From the NCBI GenBank assembly GCA_019689975.1, contig JADGGK010000007.1:1-64000 (forward strand): 64,000 bases of DNA, given 5' to 3'. The number at the start of each line of letters is the position of its first letter. Position 1 is the stretch's first letter. This document shows, piece by piece, positions 35,194 to 45,393 of the stretch. This stretch comes from Pseudolabrys sp. (lineage in GTDB: Bacteria > Pseudomonadota > Alphaproteobacteria > Rhizobiales > Xanthobacteraceae). The position numbers and the translations under genes were made by a program. Below the pieces are notes generated by a model. It was not told the origin of the DNA, did not search any database, and saw nothing but the letters and a program-made list of their open reading frames with translations.

Positions 35194-36870
35194 ATGTCGA
35201 TCACAGCTTCCCCCGCTCTCAGGAAGTCGGACCTGCCGAGCCTTTGCCGCGAGGCGACGGAGGCGCTTGCGGCGCTTCTCGCCGACGCGACGACGGCGCT
35301 GCGCACGCGGGTGACGGTCAATGGCCGGATCAGCGGCGACCTGCTCGACCGCGAGCAGCGCGCCGCCCATGGGCTTGCCTGGCTCGCCACCTATGTCGAA
35401 GCATTGCGCCAACTCGGCCTCTATGCCGCGCGCATCGCCGACGCGGGAGAGCTCGGCGAAATCGAGGAGTTGCTCGTCCGCATCGGTATGGGCGAGTACA
35501 TCGCGCAGATTCTCGGCGGCATTCCGATGAGTCAGAATGAGCTGGTGCGGCCGGCCGACCTCGGTCTTGCCGCTGATCAGGTCGCCGCGCGCGTCACCCC
35601 GGCGGTTGAATCCTTCATCGCCGACGGCAACACGGCGGAACGGCGCGCGCGCCTGATCGCGCTGGCACGGTCAAGTCACGCCGCCACACTCGGGAACTGC
35701 GGACTTGATGCCGTGTTGGATTCAATTCGCTACGAAATGCGCAAGTTTGCCGACAACGAGGTCATCGGTCGGGCGCAGCAGTGGCACCTCGCCAACAATT
35801 ACATCCCGCTCGATGTCATCGGCCGATTGTCCGCGCTCGGCATTTTCGGGTTGACGATCCCGGACCGTTTCGGGGGCGCAGGTCTCGGTAAGGAATCGAT
35901 GTGTGTGGTCTCCGAGGAGCTCTCACGCGGCTACCTCGGGGTGGGATCGCTTGGCACGCGTTCCGAGATCGCCGCAGAATTGATTCTGGGTGCCGGAACC
36001 GAGGAGCAGAAGCGACAATGGCTGCCGAAGATCGCCTCCGGCGAAGTGCTGCCGACGGCGGTGTTCACCGAACCCGATACGGGCTCCGATCTCGCGTCGA
36101 TCAAGACCCGCGCGGTGCGCGAGAGCGATGTATATAAAGTCTACGGCAATAAAACCTGGATCACGCATCCTGTGCGCGCCGATTTGATGACATTGTTGGT
36201 GCGCACCGATCCGAAACAGCGAGGCCACCGCGGGCTGTCGATCCTGCTTGCCGAAAAGCCGCGCGGCACCGATGCCGAACCGTTTCCGGTAAAAGGGATG
36301 AGCGGCACGGAAATCCCGGTCCTCGGCTATCGCGGCATGAAGGAATACGAGATTGCCTTCGACGGTTTCGAGGTGAAGGCGGAAAATTTGCTCGGCGGCG
36401 TCGAAGGGCTCGGCTTCAAACAGCTCATGCAGACCTTCGAATCCGCGCGGATTCAGACCGCCGCGCGCGCGATTGGCGTCGCGCAGGCGGCAATGGAACA
36501 GGCGCTGAGCTATGCCCAGCAACGCGTGCAGTTCGGTCGACCGATCGTGGAGTTTCCGCGTGTGGCCGACAAGATCGCCATGATGGCGGTCGAGATCATG
36601 ATCGCACGTCAGCTAACCTACCATGCCGCGCGAGAAAAAGACTCGGGACGCCGCTGCGATCTGGAAGCGGGCATGGCGAAGCTCCTGGCGGCGCGCGTGG
36701 CATGGGCGAGCGCCGACAATGCCGTGCAGATCCATGGCGGCAACGGCTTCGCAGTCGAATCGCCGGTGTCGCGGATTCTTTGCGATGCACGCATTCTCAA
36801 CATTTTCGAGGGTGCTGCTGAAATCCAGGCCCACGTCATCGCCCGTCGGTTGCTCGACGGCACGAATTAG
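35194..36870 (+). CDS. mcd: (2S)-methylsuccinyl-CoA dehydrogenase
   Basis: FAD enzyme oxidising methylsuccinyl-CoA to mesaconyl-C1-CoA in the ethylmalonyl-CoA pathway. 558 residues, longer than ordinary acyl-CoA dehydrogenases because of an N-terminal helical extension of about 150 residues (from [16 protein letters not shown]), as known for Mcd. Then the canonical dehydrogenase: [25 protein letters not shown], and the catalytic E539 in [13 protein letters not shown] 35194 fits the known length of about 550 residues. Together with ecm and ccr this gives the three diagnostic enzymes of the pathway in one 8.5-kb region. Confidence 0.92.
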   Translation: MSITASPALRKSDLPSLCREATEALAALLADATTALRTRVTVNGRISGDLLDREQRAAHGLAWLATYVEALRQLGLYAARIADAGELGEIEELLVRIGMGEYIAQILGGIPMSQNELVRPADLGLAADQVAARVTPAVESFIADGNTAERRARLIALARSSHAATLGNCGLDAVLDSIRYEMRKFADNEVIGRAQQWHLANNYIPLDVIGRLSALGIFGLTIPDRFGGAGLGKESMCVVSEELSRGYLGVGSLGTRSEIAAELILGAGTEEQKRQWLPKIASGEVLPTAVFTEPDTGSDLASIKTRAVRESDVYKVYGNKTWITHPVRADLMTLLVRTDPKQRGHRGLSILLAEKPRGTDAEPFPVKGMSGTEIPVLGYRGMKEYEIAFDGFEVKAENLLGGVEGLGFKQLMQTFESARIQTAARAIGVAQAAMEQALSYAQQRVQFGRPIVEFPRVADKIAMMAVEIMIARQLTYHAAREKDSGRRCDLEAGMAKLLAARVAWASADNAVQIHGGNGFAVESPVSRILCDARILNIFEGAAEIQAHVIARRLLDGTN

Positions 36871-37196
36871 AGGGATTTCGGTAATGGCCATAGTGATCCC
36901 TCATTGCGGGCGCGGCGACGCGATCGGGAATTGATCATGCGGGCGCTGGATTGTCCTATCGCCCCAGCGAGGCGCCTTGCGACAACGGCGCCGATTCGAT
37001 CCGATTTGAACATGCTTCGGGCCGCCCTTTACCATGCCACCCCCGAGTCGGTGCCGGTATGCCGGGATCGGGCACGCTCGACATGCGGCCACCAGTTCGG
37101 GTCTAGCGAGTTTGCTCAAACACGGCACGATCCAGCTCGGAGTCTTTGAAGGCGGGCTGGGTTTTGCGCAGCCGGCTGTTTTCGAGGAGATGGCTT
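36871..37196. other. 326-bp gap, no supported gene
   Basis: Short open frames on both strands lack recognisable features. GAGGAG at the right end is the ribosome site of the host-attachment gene. No hairpin with a T-run is obvious after mcd. Confidence 0.4.
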
Positions 37197-37646
37197 ATGT
37201 CGGGACTGCTCATCCGTCATGGCGAATGGGTTGTCGTATGTGACGGGTCCAAGGCGCTGGTGCTCTGCAATGAAGGCCATGGCGGATCGCCGGATCTCAG
37301 GACCGTCGAGGTCTTCAAGCAGAACGACCCGGCGACCCACGAGCAGGGAAGCGACGCGCCCGGCCGAGTGATGCATTCGATTGGCGGCGTGCGCAGTGCC
37401 GTTGAGCAGACCGACTGGCACGCACAGGCCGAACGGGCGTTTCTGACCCGGCTGGCGCAGCACCTTGACGCGGCTGTGACGGCGGGCAAAACCGATTCGG
37501 TCATTCTGGTAGCGCCGCCGCGCGCGCTCGGCATATTGCGTGCCTCGCTCGGCAATGCCCTGCGCGCGGCGGTGCGTGCGGAAGTCGACAAGGATCTAGT
37601 CAAGATGCCGATCCGGGAGATCGTAAGGCATCTCACGGGTGGGTAA
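37197..37646 (+). CDS. Host attachment family protein
   Basis: 149 residues. The opening LIRHGEWVVVCDGSKALVL and the later SVILVAPPRALGILRASL with VRAEVDKDLVKMPIREI identify the Host_attach family, named after an Agrobacterium protein needed for attachment to plant cells; the fold resembles the eRF1/baeRF group and the biochemical role is unknown. ATG 37197 has GAGGAG seven bases upstream. It is likely a monocistronic cytosolic protein. Confidence 0.88.
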   Translation: MSGLLIRHGEWVVVCDGSKALVLCNEGHGGSPDLRTVEVFKQNDPATHEQGSDAPGRVMHSIGGVRSAVEQTDWHAQAERAFLTRLAQHLDAAVTAGKTDSVILVAPPRALGILRASLGNALRAAVRAEVDKDLVKMPIREIVRHLTGG

Positions 37647-37757
37647 ACGGGGCCGCATTAGAGCTGGTTTCGGGGTGCAGGAAGATGGCCGGGAAAACGG
37701 CCTCGCATGGGCCTCAATCGCATGCCATGCTTGCAAATGGGCGGTGACGGGCGGCCA

Positions 37758-38684
37758 ATGCGAATATTTGCTCTACGAGCCATGGTGATGCTTGCGGCGG
37801 CCATGGCCGCCGGCGCGTCCGCCGTCGCGACGGCGCAGCAGTCGGCCCCGCGCGCGCCGGCTCCGCCCTCCGCGACACCCGCGGAGCCGTCCGAACCCCC
37901 CGGCAGACTCGTCAACCCGACGGCGGTGCCCGGGTTCTGGGACCCGCGGCGGCGGCCGGAGCGGCCGGATCTGTCACGTATTTCCGTCATCCGCTTCCTG
38001 ACCGAAACGGATTATCCCCCGTTCAATTTTGCCGGGCCCGATGGTGCGCCGACGGGCTTCAACGTCGACCTCGCCCGGATGATCTGCGAGGAAATGAAGG
38101 TCGCTTGCACCGTTCAGATGCGTCGCTTCGATACACTGATCGACGCGCTCACCAAAAACCAGGGCGATGCCGTGATTGCATCGCTTGCCGAGACCCCCGA
38201 GACGCGTGCGCGCGTCGATTTCAGCGACCCCTATTACCGCACGCCGGCGCGTTTCGTGGCGCGCCACGACTTTGACGTCAAGGTCATCACGCCTCAGGCC
38301 CTCGAGGGGCGCACGGTTGCCGTCGTTGCGGGCACGGCCCACGAAGCCTATCTCAAGACCCTGTTCACCGAAGCCAAAGTGCGGTCCTACCCCACCGCGG
38401 AAGCGGCGCGTGCCGCATTGATGAAAAGAGAGGTCGATTTTTTGTTCGGCGACGGCATTTCGCTTGCGTTCTGGCTCAACGGCACGTCTTCCGCCGGTTG
38501 CTGCGAGTTTCGCGGCGGCCCTTACCTCGAAAGCCGCTATTTCGGCGATGGCGTCGGGATTGCGGTTCGCAAGAACAACGACGTGCTGCGGCGAGCGTTC
38601 AATTGGGCTTTGTTCCGCCTGTGGGAAAGCGGGCGATTCACCGATCTATGGCTGCGCTATTTTCCGATCAGTCCGTTCGGATAG
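37758..38684 (+). CDS. Periplasmic substrate-binding protein, family 3 (amino acid-binding type)
   Basis: 308 residues. Signal peptide MRIFALRAMVMLAAAMAAG ending near ATAQQ, then a 50-residue Pro/Ala-rich linker, then the SBP_bac_3 domain: FLTETDYPPFNFAGPDGAPTG in two overlapping motifs, GFNVDLARMICEEM, DAVIASLAETPETR and FSDPYYRTPARFV. No permease or ATPase genes adjoin it, so it is an orphan binding protein or serves a signalling role. ATG 37758 is the first methionine that gives a proper signal sequence. Confidence 0.9.
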   Translation: MRIFALRAMVMLAAAMAAGASAVATAQQSAPRAPAPPSATPAEPSEPPGRLVNPTAVPGFWDPRRRPERPDLSRISVIRFLTETDYPPFNFAGPDGAPTGFNVDLARMICEEMKVACTVQMRRFDTLIDALTKNQGDAVIASLAETPETRARVDFSDPYYRTPARFVARHDFDVKVITPQALEGRTVAVVAGTAHEAYLKTLFTEAKVRSYPTAEAARAALMKREVDFLFGDGISLAFWLNGTSSAGCCEFRGGPYLESRYFGDGVGIAVRKNNDVLRRAFNWALFRLWESGRFTDLWLRYFPISPFG

Positions 38685-38735
38685 GGCGTTTGACGCGGAC
38701 GTTGCGGGTCCATAGTGTCCTGCGCGGGGATTACC

Positions 38736-40367
38736 ATGTCGCTGGCCGAGACAGTCACAAGCTTGCGCGAACTTGCGGAGCAATCCGGCGCCTGGCCGTT
38801 TGAGGAGGCGCGCAAGATAGTGGCTCGCCTGAAGCGGCATCCGAAGGAGGAAGTCGTCTTCGAAACCGGCTATGGCCCTTCCGGCTTGCCGCATATCGGC
38901 ACGTTTGGCGAGGTTGCGCGCACGAGCATGGTCCGGCACGCGTTCCGCGTGCTCACGGAGGACAAGATTAAGACGCGGCTGATTGCCTTTTCCGACGACA
39001 TGGACGGCCTGCGCAAGGTGCCCGACAACGTCCCGAACAAGGAGTTGCTGGAGAAGCATCTCGGCAAGCCTTTGACTCGGGTACCCGATCCTTTCGGCAC
39101 GCACGAGAGTTTTGGCGCTCATAACAACGCACGACTGTGTGCTTTTCTCGATCGGTTCGGGTTCGACTACGAATTTCTTTCATCGACGGCGTGTTATACG
39201 TCGGGGCGCTTTGATCAGACTTTGCTTAAGGTTCTGGCGCAGTTCGACGCGATCATGCGCATTATGCTGCCCTCTTTGCGCGAGGAGCGCGCGGCGACAT
39301 ATTCGCCCTTCCTGCCTATCGATCCGGCGAGCGGCGTCGTCCTGCAGGTCCCGGTCGTCGCACACGATGCCGAAGCGGGCACCATTACCTATGAGGATCC
39401 GGACACGAAAGAACGCGTGACCACGCTTGTCACCGGCGGTCGTTGCAAATTGCAATGGAAGCCGGACTGGGCCATGCGTTGGGTCGCGCTGGGCGTCGAT
39501 TACGAGATGGCCGGAAAGGATCTAATCGATTCAGTCAGGCTATCTGGAGAAATCTGCCGCGTACTTGGCGGTACTCCGCCGGAGGGCTTTAACTATGAAC
39601 TTTTCCTCGACGAGCGGGGGCAGAAAATCTCGAAGTCGAAGGGCAATGGGCTGACGATCGAAGAATGGCTTCGCTACGCCTCGCCGGAGAGCCTCTCGCT
39701 TTTCATGTATCGCGAGCCGAAAACCGCAAAGAAGCTCTACTTCGATGTTATTCCCCGCTGCGTCGACGAATATCACCAGCTGCTCAAATCATATGAACAG
39801 CAGGATGCGCGCCAGCGATTGACCAACCCGGTATGGCATATTCATTCCGGCAATCCGCCCCGGGTCGACATGCCGATCAGCTTCCAGATGTTGTTGACGT
39901 TGGTTGCGTCGTCAAATGCGGAGAACCCGGACACCCTTTGGGGGTTCATCGGTCGTTATCGGCCGGGCGTGACACCCAAGACGCATCCCAAGCTCGACGA
40001 GCTTGTCAACTATGCCGTCCGTTACTACCGTGATTTTGTTCAACCGCACAAAAAATTCCGCACGCCAACGGAAGTCGAACGCGCGGCGCTCGCGGATCTG
40101 CGTGATGCGCTGGCGCAGCTGCCGGCCGACAGCAACGCCGAAAGAATCCAGGATGTCGTCTATGAGATCGGCCGACGTCCGCCCTTTCTCGACGAAGCGA
40201 AGAAGGCTAAGGACGGCAAGCCGGGCGTTTCGCTCGAGTGGTTCAACATGCTCTATCAGGTCCTGCTCGGGCAGAAACAGGGTCCGCGGTTCGGTTCCTT
40301 CGTCGCTGTCTACGGTTTGCAGAATACCGTGGCGATGATCGACGGCGCGCTGGCACGCAGCGCGTGA
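38736..40367 (+). CDS. lysK: Lysine--tRNA ligase, class I
   Basis: 543-residue class I lysyl-tRNA synthetase, the archaeal-type enzyme that replaces class II LysS in many alphaproteobacteria. HIGH-like motif is [12 protein letters not shown] (about 48-59), KMSKS-like motif is KISKSKGN. An insert [22 protein letters not shown] corresponds to the connecting region. ATG 38736 has GGGGA upstream; a GTG at 38715 in the same frame is less likely. Essential unless a class II copy exists elsewhere. Confidence 0.96.
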   Translation: MSLAETVTSLRELAEQSGAWPFEEARKIVARLKRHPKEEVVFETGYGPSGLPHIGTFGEVARTSMVRHAFRVLTEDKIKTRLIAFSDDMDGLRKVPDNVPNKELLEKHLGKPLTRVPDPFGTHESFGAHNNARLCAFLDRFGFDYEFLSSTACYTSGRFDQTLLKVLAQFDAIMRIMLPSLREERAATYSPFLPIDPASGVVLQVPVVAHDAEAGTITYEDPDTKERVTTLVTGGRCKLQWKPDWAMRWVALGVDYEMAGKDLIDSVRLSGEICRVLGGTPPEGFNYELFLDERGQKISKSKGNGLTIEEWLRYASPESLSLFMYREPKTAKKLYFDVIPRCVDEYHQLLKSYEQQDARQRLTNPVWHIHSGNPPRVDMPISFQMLLTLVASSNAENPDTLWGFIGRYRPGVTPKTHPKLDELVNYAVRYYRDFVQPHKKFRTPTEVERAALADLRDALAQLPADSNAERIQDVVYEIGRRPPFLDEAKKAKDGKPGVSLEWFNMLYQVLLGQKQGPRFGSFVAVYGLQNTVAMIDGALARSA

Positions 40368-40496
40368 CGCCGCCTTCGCCTCGAGGGCGGAACGCGGGGA
40401 TCGAGTGGGCGACGGCGAAGCGCCGCATGCTGCGCGGACCTTCCTTGCGCGTGTCACTGCTCCGCTTGCGAAGTGCGGCACGCGCAGCCGCGGCGT

Positions 40497-41126
40497 CTAT
40501 TGACTGGCCCACACGATGCGCGCAACCCACAGCACATCCGTCATCGGCAGGATGCGGTCGCGGTGGTCGCTATTGAGCGATTTCAGCTCGATATTCTTGG
40601 CGTTCTTGCGGCGGAGTTCTTTCACCATGACCTCGCCGTCCCGCGTTTTCACCACCACTCGGTCGCCGCGCCGCACCGGCGCCGAGGGAGAAACGATAAG
40701 GATATCGCCGTCGCGATAGGCCGGCTTGAGGTCGTCGCCCGAGATCTCGAGCGCGTAGGCATGCTCGTCGTCAAGCGCCGGGAAGGGGATCGCTTCCCAG
40801 CCTTTGCCGACCGGAAAGCCGCCGTCGTCGAAGTAGCCGCCGGCGCCTGCTTCCGAAAAGCCGATCAACGGCACGTTGGTAACCGGGGGCTTGCCGCTTT
40901 CCGTGAGCAGGGTCATGAAGGTCTCGACGGAGGTGCCGGTCGCGGCGAGCGATTTCGCCACCGATTCGGTCGACGGCCAGCGTGGTCGCCCCTCCGGCGT
41001 TATCCGCTTCGACTTGTTGAACGTCGTTGGGTCTAGACCGGCCTTCTTGGCCAGACCGGAAGGCGTGAGGCCGGCGTGGGCCGCGAGGCGGTCAAGAGCA
41101 GTCCAAATTTGGTTGTGGGTCAGCAT
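40497..41126 (-). CDS. S24/LexA-like HTH regulator, predicted protease-dead
   Basis: 209 residues: an N-terminal helix-turn-helix (GLTPSGLAKKAGLDPTTFNKS, split as two helices near 19-39) and a C-terminal S24 peptidase fold. In active relatives the cleavage serine follows GD (GDSM); here the sequence is ISGDDLKPAYRDGD, putting D132 in that place, while the partner lysine K169 (VMVKELRR) remains. It should bind DNA but is not expected to self-cleave. A good promoter lies upstream at 41190-41220. Targets unknown. Confidence 0.85.
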   Translation of the reverse strand: MLTHNQIWTALDRLAAHAGLTPSGLAKKAGLDPTTFNKSKRITPEGRPRWPSTESVAKSLAATGTSVETFMTLLTESGKPPVTNVPLIGFSEAGAGGYFDDGGFPVGKGWEAIPFPALDDEHAYALEISGDDLKPAYRDGDILIVSPSAPVRRGDRVVVKTRDGEVMVKELRRKNAKNIELKSLNSDHRDRILPMTDVLWVARIVWASQ

Positions 41127-41189
41127 GGTTGTATCGCATCAGTTGGCAGTCCGGGACCAGCCCCTGTGACTGTTCTCTGAAATTTAGGA

Positions 41190-41220
41190 ATTATAACCGT
41201 GAATCGGGAGGTCTTGGCAA
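41190..41220 (-). promoter_or_regulatory. Sigma70-like promoter of the S24-type regulator gene
   Basis: On the - strand TTGCCA (41220-41215) and a consensus TATAAT (41195-41190) are 19 bases apart, about 64 bases before the ATG at 41126. Spacing is slightly long but the -10 is perfect. The region is AT-rich between two GC-rich genes. Confidence 0.5.
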
Positions 41221-41299
41221 CAACTTTTTTCCTCCCCCGACTTGAACCCGCAGCCCTTTGTCCCCATAGGGTCGAGGCGGAAAGTCTCGCGGAGCCTCG

Positions 41300-42394
41300 G
41301 TGATCGGGCTTTTTGACCGTTTATCCCGCCCATTCTTGCGGGCGCTAGACCCTGAGGACGCCCACCGGCTTGCAATCAGGGCCTTGAGCCTCATGCCGCG
41401 GCCGAGACGGCGGCTCGATCCGCCCGAGCTTGCCGTCCGGGCTTGGGGCCTTACCTTTCCCAACCCGCTTGGCATCGCGGCCGGCTTTGACAAGAACGCC
41501 GAGGTGGCCGACGTGCTGTTGCGGGTGGGCTTCGGCTTCGTCGAGGTGGGAACCGTCACGCCGCGGCCGCAACGCGGCAATCCGCGTCCTCGCCTGTTCC
41601 GGCTCGAGGCCGACGAGGGCGTGATCAACCGGCTCGGTTTCAACAATGAAGGGGCCGCAACGGTCGCCGAACGCCTCGCCAGGCGCGCGAAGGGGGGCGG
41701 CATCGTCGGCGTCAATATTGGCGCCAATCGCGACTCGGCGGACCGCGCCGCCGATTATGCCCGTCTCATCGAGGTCTTCGCACCCGCCGCGAGTTACTTC
41801 GCCGTCAACGTCTCCTCCCCCAATACGCCCGGCTTGCGCAAGCTGCAGGAGGGACAGGCCCTCGATGATTTGTTGGACCGCGTGCTCGCGGCGAGAGACA
41901 GAGCATGTGGGGGTACCGGCCGACCTCCGGTACTCCTCAAAATAGCCCCCGATCTCACGCTATCCGGTCTCGACGACGTGGTCGGCATTGCGCGCAAGCA
42001 CGGCGTCGATGGGATGATCGTCTCCAACACGACGGTGGCACGGCCGACAAGCCTGCGCGACCGCGAGAAGGCGCGCGAAGCCGGCGGCCTCTCGGGGCGG
42101 CCGCTGTTCCGACTGTCCACACGCATGCTGGCGGAGACGTTCGTGCGTGCCGAGGGCGCCTTCCCCTTGATCGGCGTGGGCGGCATCGATTCGCCGGCCG
42201 CCGCCATCGCCAAAATCAAGGCGGGCGCTGCCCTGCTTCAGCTTTATACCGGGCTCGTCTACCGCGGCTTCGGTCTTATAGCCGAGATAAAAGCGGCGCT
42301 CCTCGCGGCCGTCAAACGCGGCAATCGCGGCTCGCTGGCATCGATGGTCGGCATCGATGCGGCGGCAATCACGGCTGAAACCTGGCCGGTTTAG
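41300..42394 (+). CDS. pyrD: Dihydroorotate dehydrogenase (quinone), class 2
   Basis: FMN enzyme of pyrimidine synthesis that oxidises dihydroorotate with membrane quinone as acceptor. 364 residues starting at GTG 41300 (MIGLFDRLSRPFL, the amphipathic membrane-binding helix of class 2). FMN and substrate motifs: GIAAGFDKNAEV, NRLGFNNEGA, NVSSPNTPGLR with the catalytic serine, KIAPDLT, VSNTT, and LIGVGGIDSP. Length and N-terminal helix exclude class 1. Confidence 0.96.
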   Translation: MIGLFDRLSRPFLRALDPEDAHRLAIRALSLMPRPRRRLDPPELAVRAWGLTFPNPLGIAAGFDKNAEVADVLLRVGFGFVEVGTVTPRPQRGNPRPRLFRLEADEGVINRLGFNNEGAATVAERLARRAKGGGIVGVNIGANRDSADRAADYARLIEVFAPAASYFAVNVSSPNTPGLRKLQEGQALDDLLDRVLAARDRACGGTGRPPVLLKIAPDLTLSGLDDVVGIARKHGVDGMIVSNTTVARPTSLRDREKAREAGGLSGRPLFRLSTRMLAETFVRAEGAFPLIGVGGIDSPAAAIAKIKAGAALLQLYTGLVYRGFGLIAEIKAALLAAVKRGNRGSLASMVGIDAAAITAETWPV

Positions 42395-42468
42395 CAGCCG
42401 CGCATTTTCCGGCATGTCCCCAGACCCGCCGCGTCGGTATCGCCGGGCGGATGTTTCGGGATGGCAGG

Positions 42469-42744
42469 TCACTTTCCCCGCGGCGCATTCACGAGCCGCA
42501 TGATGATCCAGATCGGGATCACGATCACCGCGCCCAGCAGAAAATAACGCCAGATCCAGCGGATCGCGTCGAACCCCATGTTCCAAACCGAGCGAATCAA
42601 CCGTTCGAGGCTACGCATGATGTCGAAGGGATCAAGCCCGAGCGCCGACAACACCACCCCGACCAGGATCGACAAAAGGATGAGACGGCCGATGACCGCG
42701 ACCGGGGAGCCGCCGAAAACCCTGCTCATGCTGCCGTCGGCCAT
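42469..42744 (-). CDS. DUF6460 small membrane protein
   Basis: 91 residues with two hydrophobic helices: VIGRLILLSILVGVVLSALG and YFLLGAVIVIPIWIIMRLV. ATG 42744 has AGGAG eight bases upstream. Belongs to DUF6460, a Hyphomicrobiales family of unknown function; it converges with pyrD and is divergent from the helicase gene. Confidence 0.82.
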   Translation of the reverse strand: MADGSMSRVFGGSPVAVIGRLILLSILVGVVLSALGLDPFDIMRSLERLIRSVWNMGFDAIRWIWRYFLLGAVIVIPIWIIMRLVNAPRGK

Positions 42745-42840
42745 GGCTTGATCTCCTGACAGGATGATTTTTCCTCACTCAACTCAGCAGAACCTGACAC
42801 GGCGGGAGACGCCTTACGCAGCATGACTTAGACTTGCAGC

Positions 42841-45393
42841 ATGGAAACCGCAACTGCGTTCGGCGTCGACCCCTCGCCGTGGCTGCCAGAGCCGTTCGTG
42901 CGCTGGTTTGCCGGTCGGGGCTGGACACCGCGCAGGCACCAGCTCGAGCTGGTGGCGAAGGCGCGTGCGGGGCGCTCCGCCCTGCTTATCGCGCCGACCG
43001 GCGGCGGCAAGACTCTCGCGGGCTTCCTGCCGTCGCTGATCGAGCTTTATGAGCTTAGGCGCGTGCAGCCGCAATGCCGACGGCAATCGGCGACGCCTCA
43101 TCCGGGCGATGTTGAGGGCCTGCACACGCTTTACGTCTCGCCGCTCAAGGCGCTTGCGGTCGACATCGCGCGCAACCTCGCGATTCCCGTACGCGATATG
43201 GATCTGCCCGTGCGGATTGAAACCCGCACCGGCGATACGCCGGCATCCAGACGGCAGAGGCAGCGTCGTTACCCGCCCGATATCCTGCTCACGACGCCCG
43301 AACAACTGGCGCTGCTGCTCGCCTCGGCCGACGCGCCCTATCTCTTTGGCACGCTGCGTCGCGTAGTGCTCGACGAGCTGCACGCATTGACGTCGTCCAA
43401 ACGCGGCGACCTGTTGTCGCTCGGGCTCGCGCGCTTGTTTACTTTGTCACGGCGGATGAGCACGATAGGGCTTTCGGCGACCGTGGCCGAACCCGACGAT
43501 CTCCGTCGCTATCTGGTGCCGCAACCGCGGGAAGGAATCGCGCGCGCCGATCTTGTCGTTGCGGATGCAGGAGCGAGTCCGCACGTGGTCATGCTTGACA
43601 CGCGCGAACGGCTCCCCTGGGCCGGACATTCCGCATCGCATGCGCTGGGCGAGATCTACTCGCTGATCAAGTCTCACAGGACGACGCTGGTATTCGTCAA
43701 CACGCGCAGCCAGGCGGAATTCCTTTTTCAAGAATTGTGGCGCGCGAACGACGATAATCTTGCCATTGCCCTGCATCACGGCTCTCTCGACGTGGCGCAA
43801 CGGCGCAGGGTGGAAGACGCCATGGCCGCCGGCCGGCTTCGGGCGGTCGTCTGCACGTCCACACTCGATCTCGGCGTCGACTGGGGCGACGTCGATCTCG
43901 TCGTGAATGTCGGCGCGCCCAAGGGGGCATCGCGGCTGATGCAGCGGATAGGGCGTTCCAACCACCGCCTTGACGAGCCTTCGCGGGCGGTGCTGGTGCC
44001 CGCCAACCGCTTTGAGGTGCTGGAATGTCGCGCGGCGCTCGATGCCATTGCCGACAACGCGCACGACACCCCGTCCGCGCGCGTTGGATCACTGGACGTG
44101 TTGGCGCAACACGTTCTCGGTCGTGCCTGCGGCGCGCCCTTTCACGCCGACGAACTCTACGACGAAGTCCGCACCTCTGCCGCCTATGCGAGTCTTTCCC
44201 GTTCCGACTTCGACGCCGTGGTGAACTTCGTCGCCACCGGCGGCTACGCCCTTCGGGCTTACGAACGGTTTGCCAAAATCAGGCAGGGAAGGGACGGCCG
44301 TTGGCGCATTACGCACCCGCGCATTGCGCAACGCTATCGCATGAATGTCGGCACGATCGTCGAGGAGGATATGGTCAAAGTGCGGCTGGTCCGCTCCCGC
44401 ATATCCGGCAAAGGCATCCCCCGGGGTGGACGGCTGCTCGGCAAGGTCGAGGAATATTTCATCGAGACCCTCGCTCCCGGAGACACGTTCGTGTTTGCCG
44501 GCGAGGTCCTGAAATACGAGGCGCTGGTGGAAGATGAGGTCTATGTCTCGCGGACCAATGTTAAGGAACCGAAGGTCCCGTCTTACGCGGGCGGCAAGTT
44601 TCCGCTTTCAACCTATCTCGCCGCGCGGGTCCGCAGGATTCTTTCCGATCCAGCAGCTTGGCGCGCGCTCCCAGCGCAGGTGCGCGAATGGCTGGACATA
44701 CAGCGACGACGCTCGCTCTTGCCGCGTGCAGATGAGCTCCTGGTCGAAACCTTCCCGCGTGCGGACAAGCATTACCTCGTCTGTTATCCATTCGAGGGTC
44801 GACTTGCCCACCAGACTCTCGGCATGCTCCTGACGCGTCGGCTCGAGCGCGCGCAGCTGCGCCCGCTCGGTTTTGTCGCCAACGAATATGCGCTCGCCGT
44901 CTGGGGTCTCGGCGAATTCGGCCGGCACATCCGCCGTGGCGATCTACCCCTCGCGCAGCTGTTCGACCCGGATATGCTGGGCGACGACCTTGAGGAATGG
45001 CTTGCCGAGTCGGCATTGATGAAGCGTACCTTCCGAAACTGCGCGATCATTGCCGGATTGATCGAACGGCGTTTCCCCGACGAGGAAAAGTCGCGTCGCC
45101 AGCTCACGGTTTCAACGGACCTCATCTACGACGTGCTGCGCAAACACCAACCCGACCATGTTCTGCTGCGGGCCGCACGTGCGGACGCGGCCGCGGGTCT
45201 GCTTGACATCAGACGGCTCGGCGAAATGCTCTCGCGCGTCAAGGATCGAATCACGCATAATGCGCTCGATCGTGTGTCGCCGCTCGCGGTTCCCGTGCTG
45301 CTGGAGATCGGCCGCGAAATGGTCTACGGGGAAGCCGCCGAGACGCTCTTGGCGGAAGCCGCGGAAGCGCTGGTCAAGGAGGCGGTCGCGTGA
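42841..45393 (+). CDS. Ligase-associated DNA damage response DEXH-box helicase (Lhr-like)
   Basis: 850 residues. Superfamily 2 helicase: Walker A APTGGGKT near residue 51, DEXH box VVLDELHAL, SAT motif GLSATV, and motif VI QRIGRSNHRLDEPSR, followed by the long Lhr-type C-terminal region. This family is normally encoded with an ATP-dependent DNA ligase, an exonuclease and PdeM. Here only PdeM follows, its GTG overlapping the TGA. Probable role in processing DNA damage; ATG 42841. Confidence 0.94.
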   Translation: METATAFGVDPSPWLPEPFVRWFAGRGWTPRRHQLELVAKARAGRSALLIAPTGGGKTLAGFLPSLIELYELRRVQPQCRRQSATPHPGDVEGLHTLYVSPLKALAVDIARNLAIPVRDMDLPVRIETRTGDTPASRRQRQRRYPPDILLTTPEQLALLLASADAPYLFGTLRRVVLDELHALTSSKRGDLLSLGLARLFTLSRRMSTIGLSATVAEPDDLRRYLVPQPREGIARADLVVADAGASPHVVMLDTRERLPWAGHSASHALGEIYSLIKSHRTTLVFVNTRSQAEFLFQELWRANDDNLAIALHHGSLDVAQRRRVEDAMAAGRLRAVVCTSTLDLGVDWGDVDLVVNVGAPKGASRLMQRIGRSNHRLDEPSRAVLVPANRFEVLECRAALDAIADNAHDTPSARVGSLDVLAQHVLGRACGAPFHADELYDEVRTSAAYASLSRSDFDAVVNFVATGGYALRAYERFAKIRQGRDGRWRITHPRIAQRYRMNVGTIVEEDMVKVRLVRSRISGKGIPRGGRLLGKVEEYFIETLAPGDTFVFAGEVLKYEALVEDEVYVSRTNVKEPKVPSYAGGKFPLSTYLAARVRRILSDPAAWRALPAQVREWLDIQRRRSLLPRADELLVETFPRADKHYLVCYPFEGRLAHQTLGMLLTRRLERAQLRPLGFVANEYALAVWGLGEFGRHIRRGDLPLAQLFDPDMLGDDLEEWLAESALMKRTFRNCAIIAGLIERRFPDEEKSRRQLTVSTDLIYDVLRKHQPDHVLLRAARADAAAGLLDIRRLGEMLSRVKDRITHNALDRVSPLAVPVLLEIGREMVYGEAAETLLAEAAEALVKEAVA

